Shown in pieces: positions 28,033 to 36,098 of a stretch of 64,000 nucleotides of DNA. This DNA is from Microbaculum marinum (GTDB lineage Bacteria > Pseudomonadota > Alphaproteobacteria > Rhizobiales > Tepidamorphaceae). The notes beneath the pieces are model-generated. The model was not told the DNA's origin and made no database searches. It worked only from the letters and a program-made list of their open reading frames with translations. Position 1 is the first letter of the stretch. Every line of letters begins with the position of its first letter. Where the stretch lies: assembly GCF_042646165.1 (NCBI RefSeq), contig NZ_JBHRTC010000015.1; one strand, 5' to 3'. A program made the position numbers and the translations under genes.

Positions 28033-28703
28033 CGCTGCCCTCGGCGCCAGTCATCGAGACGCGCGTAGATCGTGACCGCGATGCCGCCAAGCGCCACGGC
28101 GATGAATACCCAACGCAACGTGTCGAGATACGGCACAAGCGGCAAGATCGCGGTCTGGGTCTCGGCCAGCACCTGCTGCGCCACCTCGACGCCCGCCGCG
28201 CCCAGCGTCGCCACACCGGCTGCCCCGCCGCCCTTCATGGTGCGGCTGTCAGCCAGCACCTCGCGCGCGGGCGGCGTCTCGGCTGCAAATGCCGTCGCCC
28301 GGACCGGGAACCGCTCGCCCCACTGCCGCGCGGGCCCGAGATCGACATGGATGAACCCCGATCGCGGGTAGAAGCCGAAGCCGAGGAATCCGACCTCGCG
28401 CGCCGCAGCCTCGAAGGCCACCGGATCGTGGTTCGCCATGGCGATGTCGAAGGCGGCGCCGTCGAGATGCTTCGACCGGCCCGCGCCCCCCACGGCACGG
28501 TTGTGCTCTGGGCTGCGGTAGGCGGAGCGGACGATCAGCGGCTTGCCCAGCCGGTCGCGCAGCGCCTGCAGCTTGTCGAGCGCGGTTTCGTTCACGAGCA
28601 GCTTGCCGGTGCCCCGGCATGCAATCTCGGCGGGCGAGAAATTCGGCCAGCGCCAGGCGCTCTCCGGCACATCACGCCAATGGCGGTGGAAGGTCGTGGT
28701 CAT
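28029..28703 (-). CDS. M15-family peptidase endolysin with C-terminal membrane helix
   Basis: A 224-residue phage lysin. The peptidase M15 domain occupies about residues 15-140, with zinc ligands H79 and D86 in SKHLDGAAFDIA and H119 in GFIHVD. These enzymes cut the peptide cross-bridges of peptidoglycan. A hydrophobic helix near the C-terminus (WVFIAVALGGIAVTIYA) could anchor the enzyme or provide a holin-like function. It is followed by overlapping spanin genes, giving a complete lysis cassette with the DUF6127 membrane protein upstream. Confidence 0.9.
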   Translation of the reverse strand: MTTTFHRHWRDVPESAWRWPNFSPAEIACRGTGKLLVNETALDKLQALRDRLGKPLIVRSAYRSPEHNRAVGGAGRSKHLDGAAFDIAMANHDPVAFEAAAREVGFLGFGFYPRSGFIHVDLGPARQWGERFPVRATAFAAETPPAREVLADSRTMKGGGAAGVATLGAAGVEVAQQVLAETQTAILPLVPYLDTLRWVFIAVALGGIAVTIYARLDDWRRGQR

Positions 28704-28720
28704 GAGGGTCCTCCGAAACG

Positions 28721-28743
28721 AAAAAAAACCGCCTCGAGGGCGG
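28721..28743 (-). terminator. Rho-independent terminator upstream of the endolysin
   Basis: Read on the minus strand, CCGCC (28743-28739), a five-base loop and GGCGG (28733-28729) are followed by eight T residues (28728-28721). It lies between the DUF6127 gene and the endolysin ATG, so late tail transcription could end or be attenuated here before the lysis genes. Confidence 0.75.
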
Positions 28744-28778
28744 GTGCGGTTGGGCTGGTGAACGGGGGTGTTGAGCGG

Positions 28779-29066
28779 CTACGGGCCGCCGCCGAAGATC
28801 TTCAGCTTGATCGCTATACCCGCGAGCAGCGCCAGCATGACGCCGGTGGTGATCATGCGGACGGCGGTCTGCATCGCGGTGCGGCGGACCAGCCGGATGC
28901 AGTCGACCAGGGAGCGCAGATCGCGGATGTCGAGCGCGGCCTCGTCGCCGTCGAGGCCGACATCGGCCAGCGCACGCTTGGCGCCTTCCTCCGCCGCCCG
29001 GGTCAAGATCGCCTCGAACTCGGCGTCGGGCATGCGCACGAAGCCCTCGGATCGGGGTGGGTTCAT
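28779..29066 (-). CDS. DUF6127 membrane protein, possible holin
   Basis: A 95-residue protein of the DUF6127 type. It has a soluble N-terminal region with FEAILTRAAEEGAKRALADVGLDGDEAALDI and a single C-terminal membrane helix (VRMITTGVMLALLAGIAIKLK). These proteins sit between tail-fibre and lysis genes in GTA-like prophages. A role as holin or its accessory is inferred from position and topology. A terminator follows on the same strand. Confidence 0.8.
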   Translation of the reverse strand: MNPPRSEGFVRMPDAEFEAILTRAAEEGAKRALADVGLDGDEAALDIRDLRSLVDCIRLVRRTAMQTAVRMITTGVMLALLAGIAIKLKIFGGGP

Positions 29067-29085
29067 CGGATCCTCCTTCCGCCGC

Positions 29086-30162
29086 TCAGCCGACCTTGCA
29101 GCCCCAGAAGGACGTGTGGTCGGCGGCGAAGTAGCCGTCCGCGACCCGGAAATACCCCTGCAGCTCGACGGTATCGCCTGCCGTCAGCGGCACCATGGTC
29201 TGAAGCCAGATCGCGGTAGCGAGCGAGACATGAGTGGCGGAGATTTCGCCGAGGGAGCCGCGGATTTCGGTCGTGCCGTTCAGGACGAGCCGCCCGCGCA
29301 TGCGGGCGGTGGCGCTGGCGTTGATCTTGTACAGCAGAGTCGCGCCGAAGAGGTAGGTGCCGTCCACGGGGGCGACGAAGTGGTTGTTCACGGCGTCGAA
29401 CGCGCCCTGATCGTTGTAGTCGGTGTTGTTAAGGCCGATCTTGGTCCAGGTGCCGACGCCGACGTAGTTGTCGTAGTTCGTGTAAGCCTTGAACCGCGGC
29501 AGCCGGGGCTGATCGACAATGCCGGTGGCGTTGTCGACGCTCAGCCCGTCGAAGAAGGTGCTGCCGTCGGCGGAGACCGCGAGCCGGAAGCGGTCCGACC
29601 CGAACAGCCCCACCAGCGCCTTGGTCACGAAGCCGGTCTGGAGGGTCAAACCGAGATCGTCGCCGGCCGCCTCCTTGTTCATGGTGTAGAACAGGTCGCC
29701 GGTGCCGCCCTCGGCCACGGTCCTCGCCGTCCAGAGCGCGGCGTTGAGCTTGGCCGAGAACGGGTTCGATGCATCCGCCGTGGTGCCAACCCCGAGGAGC
29801 GCCATGTTCTGCAGCGCCGCCGGTGTGGTCCCGAGCCAGCCCGCGCCATCGTAGACCAGCAGCAGGCCCTCGTCCTCGACCCATGCGCGCCAGCCGATCC
29901 GCGGGGGAAGTCGCAGCCAGGCGCCATCGGTCCAGAGCGCGACGTTCAGGTCCCATCCGGACCATTCGCCCGTCGCGCCCGAGGCGACGATGTAGCGATC
30001 GCCATCGGCGGGACTGCCGGGCGGCGCTGTCAGATCGCGGTCGAGCACGGAGAGCTGCACGAGCCCGTCGAGCAGCCGCAGCGCCTCGTTGTGGGTGACG
30101 TGCTTCTGGGCCTGCGCCGCCAGGATGTAGGGCAGCAGGAGATGGGTCGTGGCGTCGGACAT
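29086..30162 (-). CDS. DUF2793 tail-fibre-like protein with C1q-like end
   Basis: A 358-residue prophage protein. The N-terminal part (HLLLPYILAAQAQKHVTHNEAL ... DGDRYIVASGATGEWSG) is the DUF2793 domain typical of tail-fibre or host-specificity proteins downstream of the GTA TIM-barrel gene. The C-terminal 120 residues (FDAVNNHFVAPVDGTYLFGATL onward) resemble a C1q/TNF-like beta sandwich, a fold often used for receptor binding. It probably recognises the host surface. It follows the TIM-barrel gene after only ten bases. Confidence 0.88.
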   Translation of the reverse strand: MSDATTHLLLPYILAAQAQKHVTHNEALRLLDGLVQLSVLDRDLTAPPGSPADGDRYIVASGATGEWSGWDLNVALWTDGAWLRLPPRIGWRAWVEDEGLLLVYDGAGWLGTTPAALQNMALLGVGTTADASNPFSAKLNAALWTARTVAEGGTGDLFYTMNKEAAGDDLGLTLQTGFVTKALVGLFGSDRFRLAVSADGSTFFDGLSVDNATGIVDQPRLPRFKAYTNYDNYVGVGTWTKIGLNNTDYNDQGAFDAVNNHFVAPVDGTYLFGATLLYKINASATARMRGRLVLNGTTEIRGSLGEISATHVSLATAIWLQTMVPLTAGDTVELQGYFRVADGYFAADHTSFWGCKVG

Positions 30163-30172
30163 GGGATGGCCT

Positions 30173-33100
30173 TCAGAGTATCAGCGTGAGGGTCTTGGGC
30201 GCGCCCCGCCCGACGAGGGCGGAGAGCTGGTAGATGCGGCTGTCGAGCGTGTCACCGGGGCCGAGCGGCGCGCCCCAATCGGCGGTCTGGTCTGCGGCGG
30301 TGTAGACCGCGCTGGTGGTGGCGGTGCTCAGCACCCGCTTAACGGTCGCGCCATCAAGGATCTCGACCTCGTAGGCTTCGAGCTCTTCTCCGAGCGGCAC
30401 TTCTAGCCCGCCCCAGCTGTCGGCCGCGAGAGCTCGGGACCGGCGCGTCCAGCGGATCGTCAGATCGCCGGGCGTGCGCGGCCTGCGCCACGGCTGCTCG
30501 ACATGGGCGCCGGAGAACGGCCGCAGCCCGACGCCCGCGGGCGTGAAGGATTGCGCCACATAGGTCTCGTCGCTGACGGGGCGGCTCGCCGGACCGATGC
30601 GCCAGTTCCACGGCAATCCGAGATCGGCCTCGGCAATCGGCAGGGACGCCAGCGACGCGTCCAGCACCACGACAAGAGCGCCAGCGGGCGCCGGATTGCC
30701 CATCGCGCCCTCGGTGCCGCGCTGGCCGCGCAGGAGCCGGGTCAGCCGGTATCGACCCGGCGCCAGCAGCTCGGCCGCGCCCGCCTGCACGATCTCCCAG
30801 GTGCCGGGCGCGCTCTCGATAGCCAGCGCATTGGCGCCGCCCAACAGCGTCAGGTCGGTGACGCTCTCCAGCGTGCCGGTGAGCAGATCGACCACAAGCG
30901 CATTGCCGTGGTCGAAGCGTGAGGTGGGGCCCGGATAGAAGTCCGAGACCAGCGCTCCGATCCGGGCGCGGCTGCCGAACGTGGTCAGCAACTCGAACCC
31001 GTCCGTCGAGGGGCTGCGGAACACCGCCATCTCGCCCGGCCAGGGAAGAGCGTGCGCCGCGACAAACGGTCGATGCGCGGGCTGGTCCTCGGTCAGCTGC
31101 GGCAGGTCCATCAGCACCGCGTCCGGCGCGCCGAACACCACGGCCCGCGTCAGCGACGCCGCGCGGGGATCGCCGGGCGGCAGATCGTAAGTCGCACGGT
31201 CCTGCCGCACCGCCTCGATGCCGCGCGCTGCCGCGTCGGCGATGGAGACGAGCCGCAGATCGACCAGACGCCCGTCATGCGCGAGCCGGATCGCATCGGC
31301 CGGATCGAACGCGAGGCGCGAGGGTGGCAAACGGAACGCCGCCGTCTCGCGGCCCACCCACGCCTCCATCAGCGCGCGGCGGCAGCGCCTCTCGGCCTCC
31401 TCGGGCGGCACCGCCATTGGAAAGGACTCGGACGCGATCCGGGTCGTGTCCACGGTGATGCGCCGGGCCTCGACGAGGGCCGCGTCGTAATCCTCGTCGG
31501 CGCGGGCGACCTGCCATTTCAGGGCCTGCGGCAGTTCGGTCTCCTGGCCGCGCGTCAGTTCCAGCACATCGCCCTCGCGGGTGGCCACCAGATCGTCGGG
31601 CGCGAGGGTGGCGACGGAGGCCCGGCCGCGCATGACAAAGCGGATCCCCCCCTCTGTCTCGACGGCGTCGAAGCCGAAATGCCGCGACAGCGTTGTGATC
31701 GAGGCGCGTGGGCTTTCCAGCGCCGTGATGGCGTAGCCTTCGACCGCGCCCCAGAGGCCGGTGACGTCGATCCGGGACTCGGGCAGCCCGGCGCGCAGGC
31801 AGAGGTGCCGCACGAGCGCCGCCAGCGACACCGCGCCAAGCCGTCCGGTCAGCCAGTGCCCCAGCCGCCAGTTCGCCCCGTCCGTCCAGACATCGGTCAG
31901 CGCCGGAAAGAACGGGTACGGCCGCGCGTCCCAGGTCCAGGCGGCGCATTCCGGCACATGCACCATCCGGCCGCCGTAGACCGATGACACCGGGTTGTTC
32001 GCCGGGACGCCCCACCAGAGGTACGTCGCCTCGAGATAGGCGCGCTGGATCGCGTCGTCGCGCCAGCCCCGCGAGAAATGCGGCGTGAAGCTCTCGGACG
32101 ACTTCGGGTCGAAGAAGACGTTCGGCTGGTTCGTGCCCCGGTCGATGGCGGGACAGCCGAGCTCGGTGAACCAGATCGGCTTCGACTCCGGCGCCCACGC
32201 CGTCAGCGTGCCGCTCTCCACCCCGCCCGGGCGGTCGTAATGCGCGTTCGACCACCAGGCGCGAAGATCCTTGTAGCGGAAAACCCATGGCTTGCCCGCC
32301 GCGCCATCGCTGATCGGGGTGCGCACCTGTGCCACCCGATCAGCCGCACTGGCATAGAACCAGTCGAAGCCTTCCCCGCCCGCAATGTTCCCCTGCAGAT
32401 AGGCCCGGTCGTAGATCGCAGGCCAGCCCGCCTGCGCATCCGCGTGCTCGAACCCGTCGCGCCAGTCCGACAGCGGCATGTAATTGTCGATGCCGACGAA
32501 ATCGATCTCCGGGTCCGCCCAGAGCGGATCGAGGTGGAAGAACACGTCGCCCGAGCCGTCGCCCGGCTGGTGCCCGAAGTATTCCGACCAGTCGGCGGCG
32601 TAGCCGATCTTCGTCCCGGCCCCGAGAATGGACCGCACATCGGCAAGGAGGTCCCGATAGCCCTGCACCGCCGGATAGGTGGCCGCGCCCGAGCGGACCG
32701 TCGTCAGCCCCGGCATCTCGGTGCCGATCAGGAAGGCATCGACCCCGCCCGCCGCCGCGCAGAGATGGGCATAGTGCAGCACCATGCGGCGCAGGCCCCA
32801 GTCGCCGGGCGTGCCTGTCCACGAAACCGATTGACCCGCCACGCTGAAGCTCGCAGGTGTCGCCGCGCCAAACAGCGCCGCGACCTGGCTTGCGGCCGTG
32901 GCAGTCTTGTCGACCGATCCCGCGTAGCCTGCCGCTGGAGAACAGGTGATCCGGCCCCGCCAGGGGAAAGCGGGCTGGCCGGTCTCGGCGGCGTTGTCGG
33001 AATAGGGGTTCGGCAGGGTGTTGCCGGGCGGCACGTCCATCAGGATGAATGGGTAGAATGTCACGCGCAGCCCGCGCGCCTTCATCTCCTGGATCGCCTG

Positions 33101-34138
33101 CACCACGGCGAAGTCGGACGGCGTGCCGCCATAGACCGGGCGGTCCTGGTCGTCGCGGCTGACCAGGAAGGCGTTGGCACGGCTCACGCCGTTCACCGAC
33201 CAACTGGCGGGCGTGGTCGACTTGGCCGAGACCTCGACGCCCGGCCGCACCTTGCAGGAGCCCGCGCGCAGGTCGTCGCCGAACCAGGCCACGACGAGGC
33301 TGACGCTCTCGACCGCAGGCGCCATCGCTTGCAGCCGGTCGAGCGCCTCCACCATGTCGGTGGAGTCGGCCAGCGCGTTCAGGTTCTCGGGCATCGTCGC
33401 GCCGCCATCGGTCTTGCGGATGGCCTGCGTGGCATATGTGAACTCGCCCGAGGCCGGGATCATGGTGACGGCGCGGGTCAGCCCCTCGGCGGTGTCGGGA
33501 TCGGCGAGCGGCCGGAAGACTTCGAAGGACAGCTGCGGCAGGCGGTTGCCGTAGGTCGAAAGCGCCAGTTCCTCGAAGACGACATAGGCGGTGCCGCGAT
33601 AGGCGGGCGTGTTGGCTGCGCCCATCTTCCCCGCAATGAACGGGTCCGCCGTCTGCGCCTCGTCGCCGGGATACCAGCGCCAGGTGACGCCGGAGAGGTC
33701 CATCGGCTTGCCGTCGGCCCAGATCCGGCCAATGCCGGTGATCGGGCCTTCACACAAGGCCACCGCGAAGCTGGCGTAGTACAGATACTCGGTGGTCTTG
33801 ACCTTGCCGCCCCCGCCGCCCTTGCCGCCGCCCTGCGTCGTGGTCTTCGTCTCCTCGCGGAAATCGGTCGCCCAGATGATGTTGCCGCCCATCCGCATCC
33901 GGCCATAGAGCCGCGGGATCACCGCGCCCTCGGTGGCCGAGGTGATGCGCAGCGTGTCGAGCCGCGCGCCCTCGATGCGCTGGGTCGGCGCCAGCGACGA
34001 GATGATCCAGCTGTCGACGACCGAGCCGATGCTCGAGCCGATGAAGCCGCCGATGGTCGCGGCGCTCACGCCGAGGATCGCCCCGCCGATCGAACCGCCG
34101 ATGGCGGCGCCGGCTGCACCGAGAACAAGCGTTGCCAT
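30173..34138 (-). CDS. GTA-type TIM-barrel baseplate/host-specificity protein
   Basis: A 1321-residue tail-tip protein related to RcGTA orfg15. It starts with a Gly/Ala-rich hydrophobic region (ATLVLGAAGAAIGGSIGGAI), then the conserved segment SATEGAVIPRLYGRMRMGGN. The glycoside-hydrolase-like TIM-barrel domain covers about residues 400-720 (GRITCSPAAGYAGSVDKT, VGIDNYMPLSDWRDG, FTELGCPAIDRGTNQPN). A phage-tail-type domain follows. In GTA and phages it forms the baseplate hub and contacts the host envelope. It is preceded by NlpC/P60, DUF2163 and DUF2460 genes in the RcGTA order. Confidence 0.93.
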   Translation of the reverse strand: MATLVLGAAGAAIGGSIGGAILGVSAATIGGFIGSSIGSVVDSWIISSLAPTQRIEGARLDTLRITSATEGAVIPRLYGRMRMGGNIIWATDFREETKTTTQGGGKGGGGGKVKTTEYLYYASFAVALCEGPITGIGRIWADGKPMDLSGVTWRWYPGDEAQTADPFIAGKMGAANTPAYRGTAYVVFEELALSTYGNRLPQLSFEVFRPLADPDTAEGLTRAVTMIPASGEFTYATQAIRKTDGGATMPENLNALADSTDMVEALDRLQAMAPAVESVSLVVAWFGDDLRAGSCKVRPGVEVSAKSTTPASWSVNGVSRANAFLVSRDDQDRPVYGGTPSDFAVVQAIQEMKARGLRVTFYPFILMDVPPGNTLPNPYSDNAAETGQPAFPWRGRITCSPAAGYAGSVDKTATAASQVAALFGAATPASFSVAGQSVSWTGTPGDWGLRRMVLHYAHLCAAAGGVDAFLIGTEMPGLTTVRSGAATYPAVQGYRDLLADVRSILGAGTKIGYAADWSEYFGHQPGDGSGDVFFHLDPLWADPEIDFVGIDNYMPLSDWRDGFEHADAQAGWPAIYDRAYLQGNIAGGEGFDWFYASAADRVAQVRTPISDGAAGKPWVFRYKDLRAWWSNAHYDRPGGVESGTLTAWAPESKPIWFTELGCPAIDRGTNQPNVFFDPKSSESFTPHFSRGWRDDAIQRAYLEATYLWWGVPANNPVSSVYGGRMVHVPECAAWTWDARPYPFFPALTDVWTDGANWRLGHWLTGRLGAVSLAALVRHLCLRAGLPESRIDVTGLWGAVEGYAITALESPRASITTLSRHFGFDAVETEGGIRFVMRGRASVATLAPDDLVATREGDVLELTRGQETELPQALKWQVARADEDYDAALVEARRITVDTTRIASESFPMAVPPEEAERRCRRALMEAWVGRETAAFRLPPSRLAFDPADAIRLAHDGRLVDLRLVSIADAAARGIEAVRQDRATYDLPPGDPRAASLTRAVVFGAPDAVLMDLPQLTEDQPAHRPFVAAHALPWPGEMAVFRSPSTDGFELLTTFGSRARIGALVSDFYPGPTSRFDHGNALVVDLLTGTLESVTDLTLLGGANALAIESAPGTWEIVQAGAAELLAPGRYRLTRLLRGQRGTEGAMGNPAPAGALVVVLDASLASLPIAEADLGLPWNWRIGPASRPVSDETYVAQSFTPAGVGLRPFSGAHVEQPWRRPRTPGDLTIRWTRRSRALAADSWGGLEVPLGEELEAYEVEILDGATVKRVLSTATTSAVYTAADQTADWGAPLGPGDTLDSRIYQLSALVGRGAPKTLTLIL

Positions 34139-34147
34139 GTCGGGGTC

Positions 34148-34594
34148 TCAGCGTTGCGGGAAGAGGAAGGCGAAGGCGATGCGCCGCCGCCAGGCATTGG
34201 TGAGCGGTTCCTCGATCACGCCGAGCCGCTCATAGGCGTGGAGGAAGGTGGCAGGACCGGTGAGGATCCCGACATGCTTGGCGATGGCGCGGGGCCTCAT
34301 GCAGAAGAGGACCAGCGCGCCGGGACCGGCCTCGGCAGGCGACACCTCGATCATCATGCGCCGCGCGCCTTCGGCCAGAACCTCGCGCGGGCCGGTCTCG
34401 CCCCAGTCGCGGCTGTAAGGCAGAATCGGGAACGGCTCCGGCCCCACCACGTCGCGCCAGACCCCCCGCGCGAGCCCGAGGCAATCGCAACCGACGCCGC
34501 GCAGGCTGGCCTGGTCGTGGTACGGCGTGCCGAGCCAGGAGCGTGCGACGGCGACGACACGCGCGGGGTCGGCCGATGCGAGAGGTTGCGTCAC
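34148..34594 (-). CDS. NlpC/P60 tail peptidase (GTA orfg14-like)
   Basis: A 148-residue cysteine peptidase of the NlpC/P60 family. The catalytic Cys lies in GVGCDCLGLARG (C38), and KHVGILTG supplies the His. These tail proteins locally degrade peptidoglycan during DNA entry. The start overlaps the stop of the DUF2163 gene by four bases, and the gene is followed by the TIM-barrel protein, the conserved RcGTA orfg13-14-15 order. Confidence 0.92.
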   Translation of the reverse strand: MTQPLASADPARVVAVARSWLGTPYHDQASLRGVGCDCLGLARGVWRDVVGPEPFPILPYSRDWGETGPREVLAEGARRMMIEVSPAEAGPGALVLFCMRPRAIAKHVGILTGPATFLHAYERLGVIEEPLTNAWRRRIAFAFLFPQR

Positions 34595-35475
34595 AGCACG
34601 CCTCCCTCGTGGCCGCCATCCTTGGTGGCGTAGCGCAGCACGGCATCCTGGCCGGGGATGTGCGGGAACCCCCGGAAGTTGGCCGTGTTGGCGAACCTGG
34701 CGCCGCAGGTCTCGATCCGCTTATCGCAGCCCGCACGGATGGTGAAGGCATTGCCCTCGGAGATCTCGCGCACCGGCGCCTCGAGAAGGGTCAGCACGGC
34801 GATGCCGTCCGTCACATCATGGCCGAGAACCTCGGCCCGACGCCCCGCGTTGGAGCCACTGGTCCATTCGATGGTCCCGAAGGTGAACCAGCCGGAGGCG
34901 AAGCCGCCGAGGCCCGAAGCGGTGAAGGCGCGGTCGCGTAGAAGGTCGATCACGACGCTCGTGCCCTTGAACGCCGGGTTCTCCAGATCGACGCCGCAGC
35001 GCGCATCGCCGAGCGCGGCATCGCAGGTCGCCTGGAACGTCCGCCCGATCGTCTGGCCAAGCACATGCGCGAGCGAGCGGACTTCGGCGACGAAGGCCAG
35101 CCGCCCGCGCCGGATCTGGCCGATGGCCCCGCGCCGCATCAGCACGCGCTGGTTCGTGTCGGCCCAGTTCACCCGCCAGACTTCGACCTCGGCGTTATCC
35201 CAGCGGCCGTCGAGGATGTCGGTCTCGGTAATCCGGTCCGAGGTCAGCACGCCCTCGGCGTCCTGCGCATCGACCGAGAGGTCCGAGCCGGAACGGACCT
35301 CGGAGGCCGTCAGCCCGCTCTCGGGCTCGAAATCCGTCCCCTCGAAGCTGAGCGTCCGATCGTGGTCGGTGAAGCCGAAACTCGTGCCGTCGGCGCGCAC
35401 GATCCGCCAGCACCAGGCGAGCGTCGTCGTTCCCTCGTCGAGATGGGCCTGCAGGTCGGGGTCGAGGGACTTCAT
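34591..35475 (-). CDS. DUF2163 tail protein (GTA orfg13-like)
   Basis: A 294-residue phage tail protein with the DUF2163 start (LQAHLDEGTTTLAWCWRI ... FGFTDHDRTLSFEGTDFEP) and the C-terminal Cys-containing domain (CDAALGDARCGVDL, CDKRIETCGARFANTANFRGFPHIPG), which may bind a metal or iron-sulfur cluster. In RcGTA the homologue is part of the baseplate hub. Overlaps of four bases on both sides show co-translation with DUF2460 and NlpC/P60 genes. Confidence 0.93.
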   Translation of the reverse strand: MKSLDPDLQAHLDEGTTTLAWCWRIVRADGTSFGFTDHDRTLSFEGTDFEPESGLTASEVRSGSDLSVDAQDAEGVLTSDRITETDILDGRWDNAEVEVWRVNWADTNQRVLMRRGAIGQIRRGRLAFVAEVRSLAHVLGQTIGRTFQATCDAALGDARCGVDLENPAFKGTSVVIDLLRDRAFTASGLGGFASGWFTFGTIEWTSGSNAGRRAEVLGHDVTDGIAVLTLLEAPVREISEGNAFTIRAGCDKRIETCGARFANTANFRGFPHIPGQDAVLRYATKDGGHEGGVL

Positions 35476-36098
35476 CGGCGCAGTTCCAGAAGCGGGATGG
35501 AGGTGATCGAGCCGAGCCGCTCGAGGTCGAGCGTCACGTCGAGCGCGTCGGTGTCGAAACGGACCGGCACGTCGAACTCGAAGCCCGCGGTGATGGCGGC
35601 GCCAGCGCCCGGCGCGGTGCTGAAGGTGACGACGCCGGTGGCGGTGTCGACCGACCAGCCGGAAGGCTGCTCGACCCCGCCGAGCGCGATGCGCGCGGTT
35701 CCGGTCACCGGCTTCGCGACGGCGCGCGTCCAGGATTGCGCACCCGAGGCGTAGCGCTTGACCAGCTGGAAGGCGGTCGTCGCGCCGTCGCCCGTGCCGA
35801 TAGACTGATCGGTGGGCGACGGCGTGCCCGAAGGCAGGCAGGACTTGTGGTCACCCCAGTCCTTGAACCGGAAGCCATGCAGGCGGCCATTGCGCGCCTC
35901 GAAGAAGGCGACGACGGCGGCCAGATCGTCGGCGCGGCGGATGCCATAGGCGACATCGTAGCGGCGGCGCGAATTGGCCCAGCTGGCGTTGCGCTCCTCG
36001 TCGCCCGAGGCGAGCTCGACGATCTGCGTGCGCCGCTCCGGTCCGCCCCGCGCACCTCGGCTGATGTTGTCGGGAAACCGGACCTCGTGAAACGCCAT
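35472..36098 (-). CDS. DUF2460 distal tail protein (GTA orfg12-like)
   Basis: A 208-residue protein starting MAFHEVRFPDNISRGARGGP with the DUF2460 signature RRRYDVAYGIRRADDLAAVVAFFEARNG and KDWGDHKSCLPSGTP. It is the distal tail protein, linking the tail tube to the baseplate hub. The ATG at 36098 shares a base with the tape-measure stop (TGATG); a long in-frame upstream extension through the tape-measure gene is not real. Its stop overlaps the DUF2163 start. Confidence 0.93.
   Translation of the reverse strand: MAFHEVRFPDNISRGARGGPERRTQIVELASGDEERNASWANSRRRYDVAYGIRRADDLAAVVAFFEARNGRLHGFRFKDWGDHKSCLPSGTPSPTDQSIGTGDGATTAFQLVKRYASGAQSWTRAVAKPVTGTARIALGGVEQPSGWSVDTATGVVTFSTAPGAGAAITAGFEFDVPVRFDTDALDVTLDLERLGSITSIPLLELRR

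Noticed and set aside
32078..34633. An 851-residue plus-strand open frame
   Set aside because: It lies antisense to the TIM-barrel and NlpC genes, and its Arg/Gly/Ala-rich composition is typical of a high-GC shadow.
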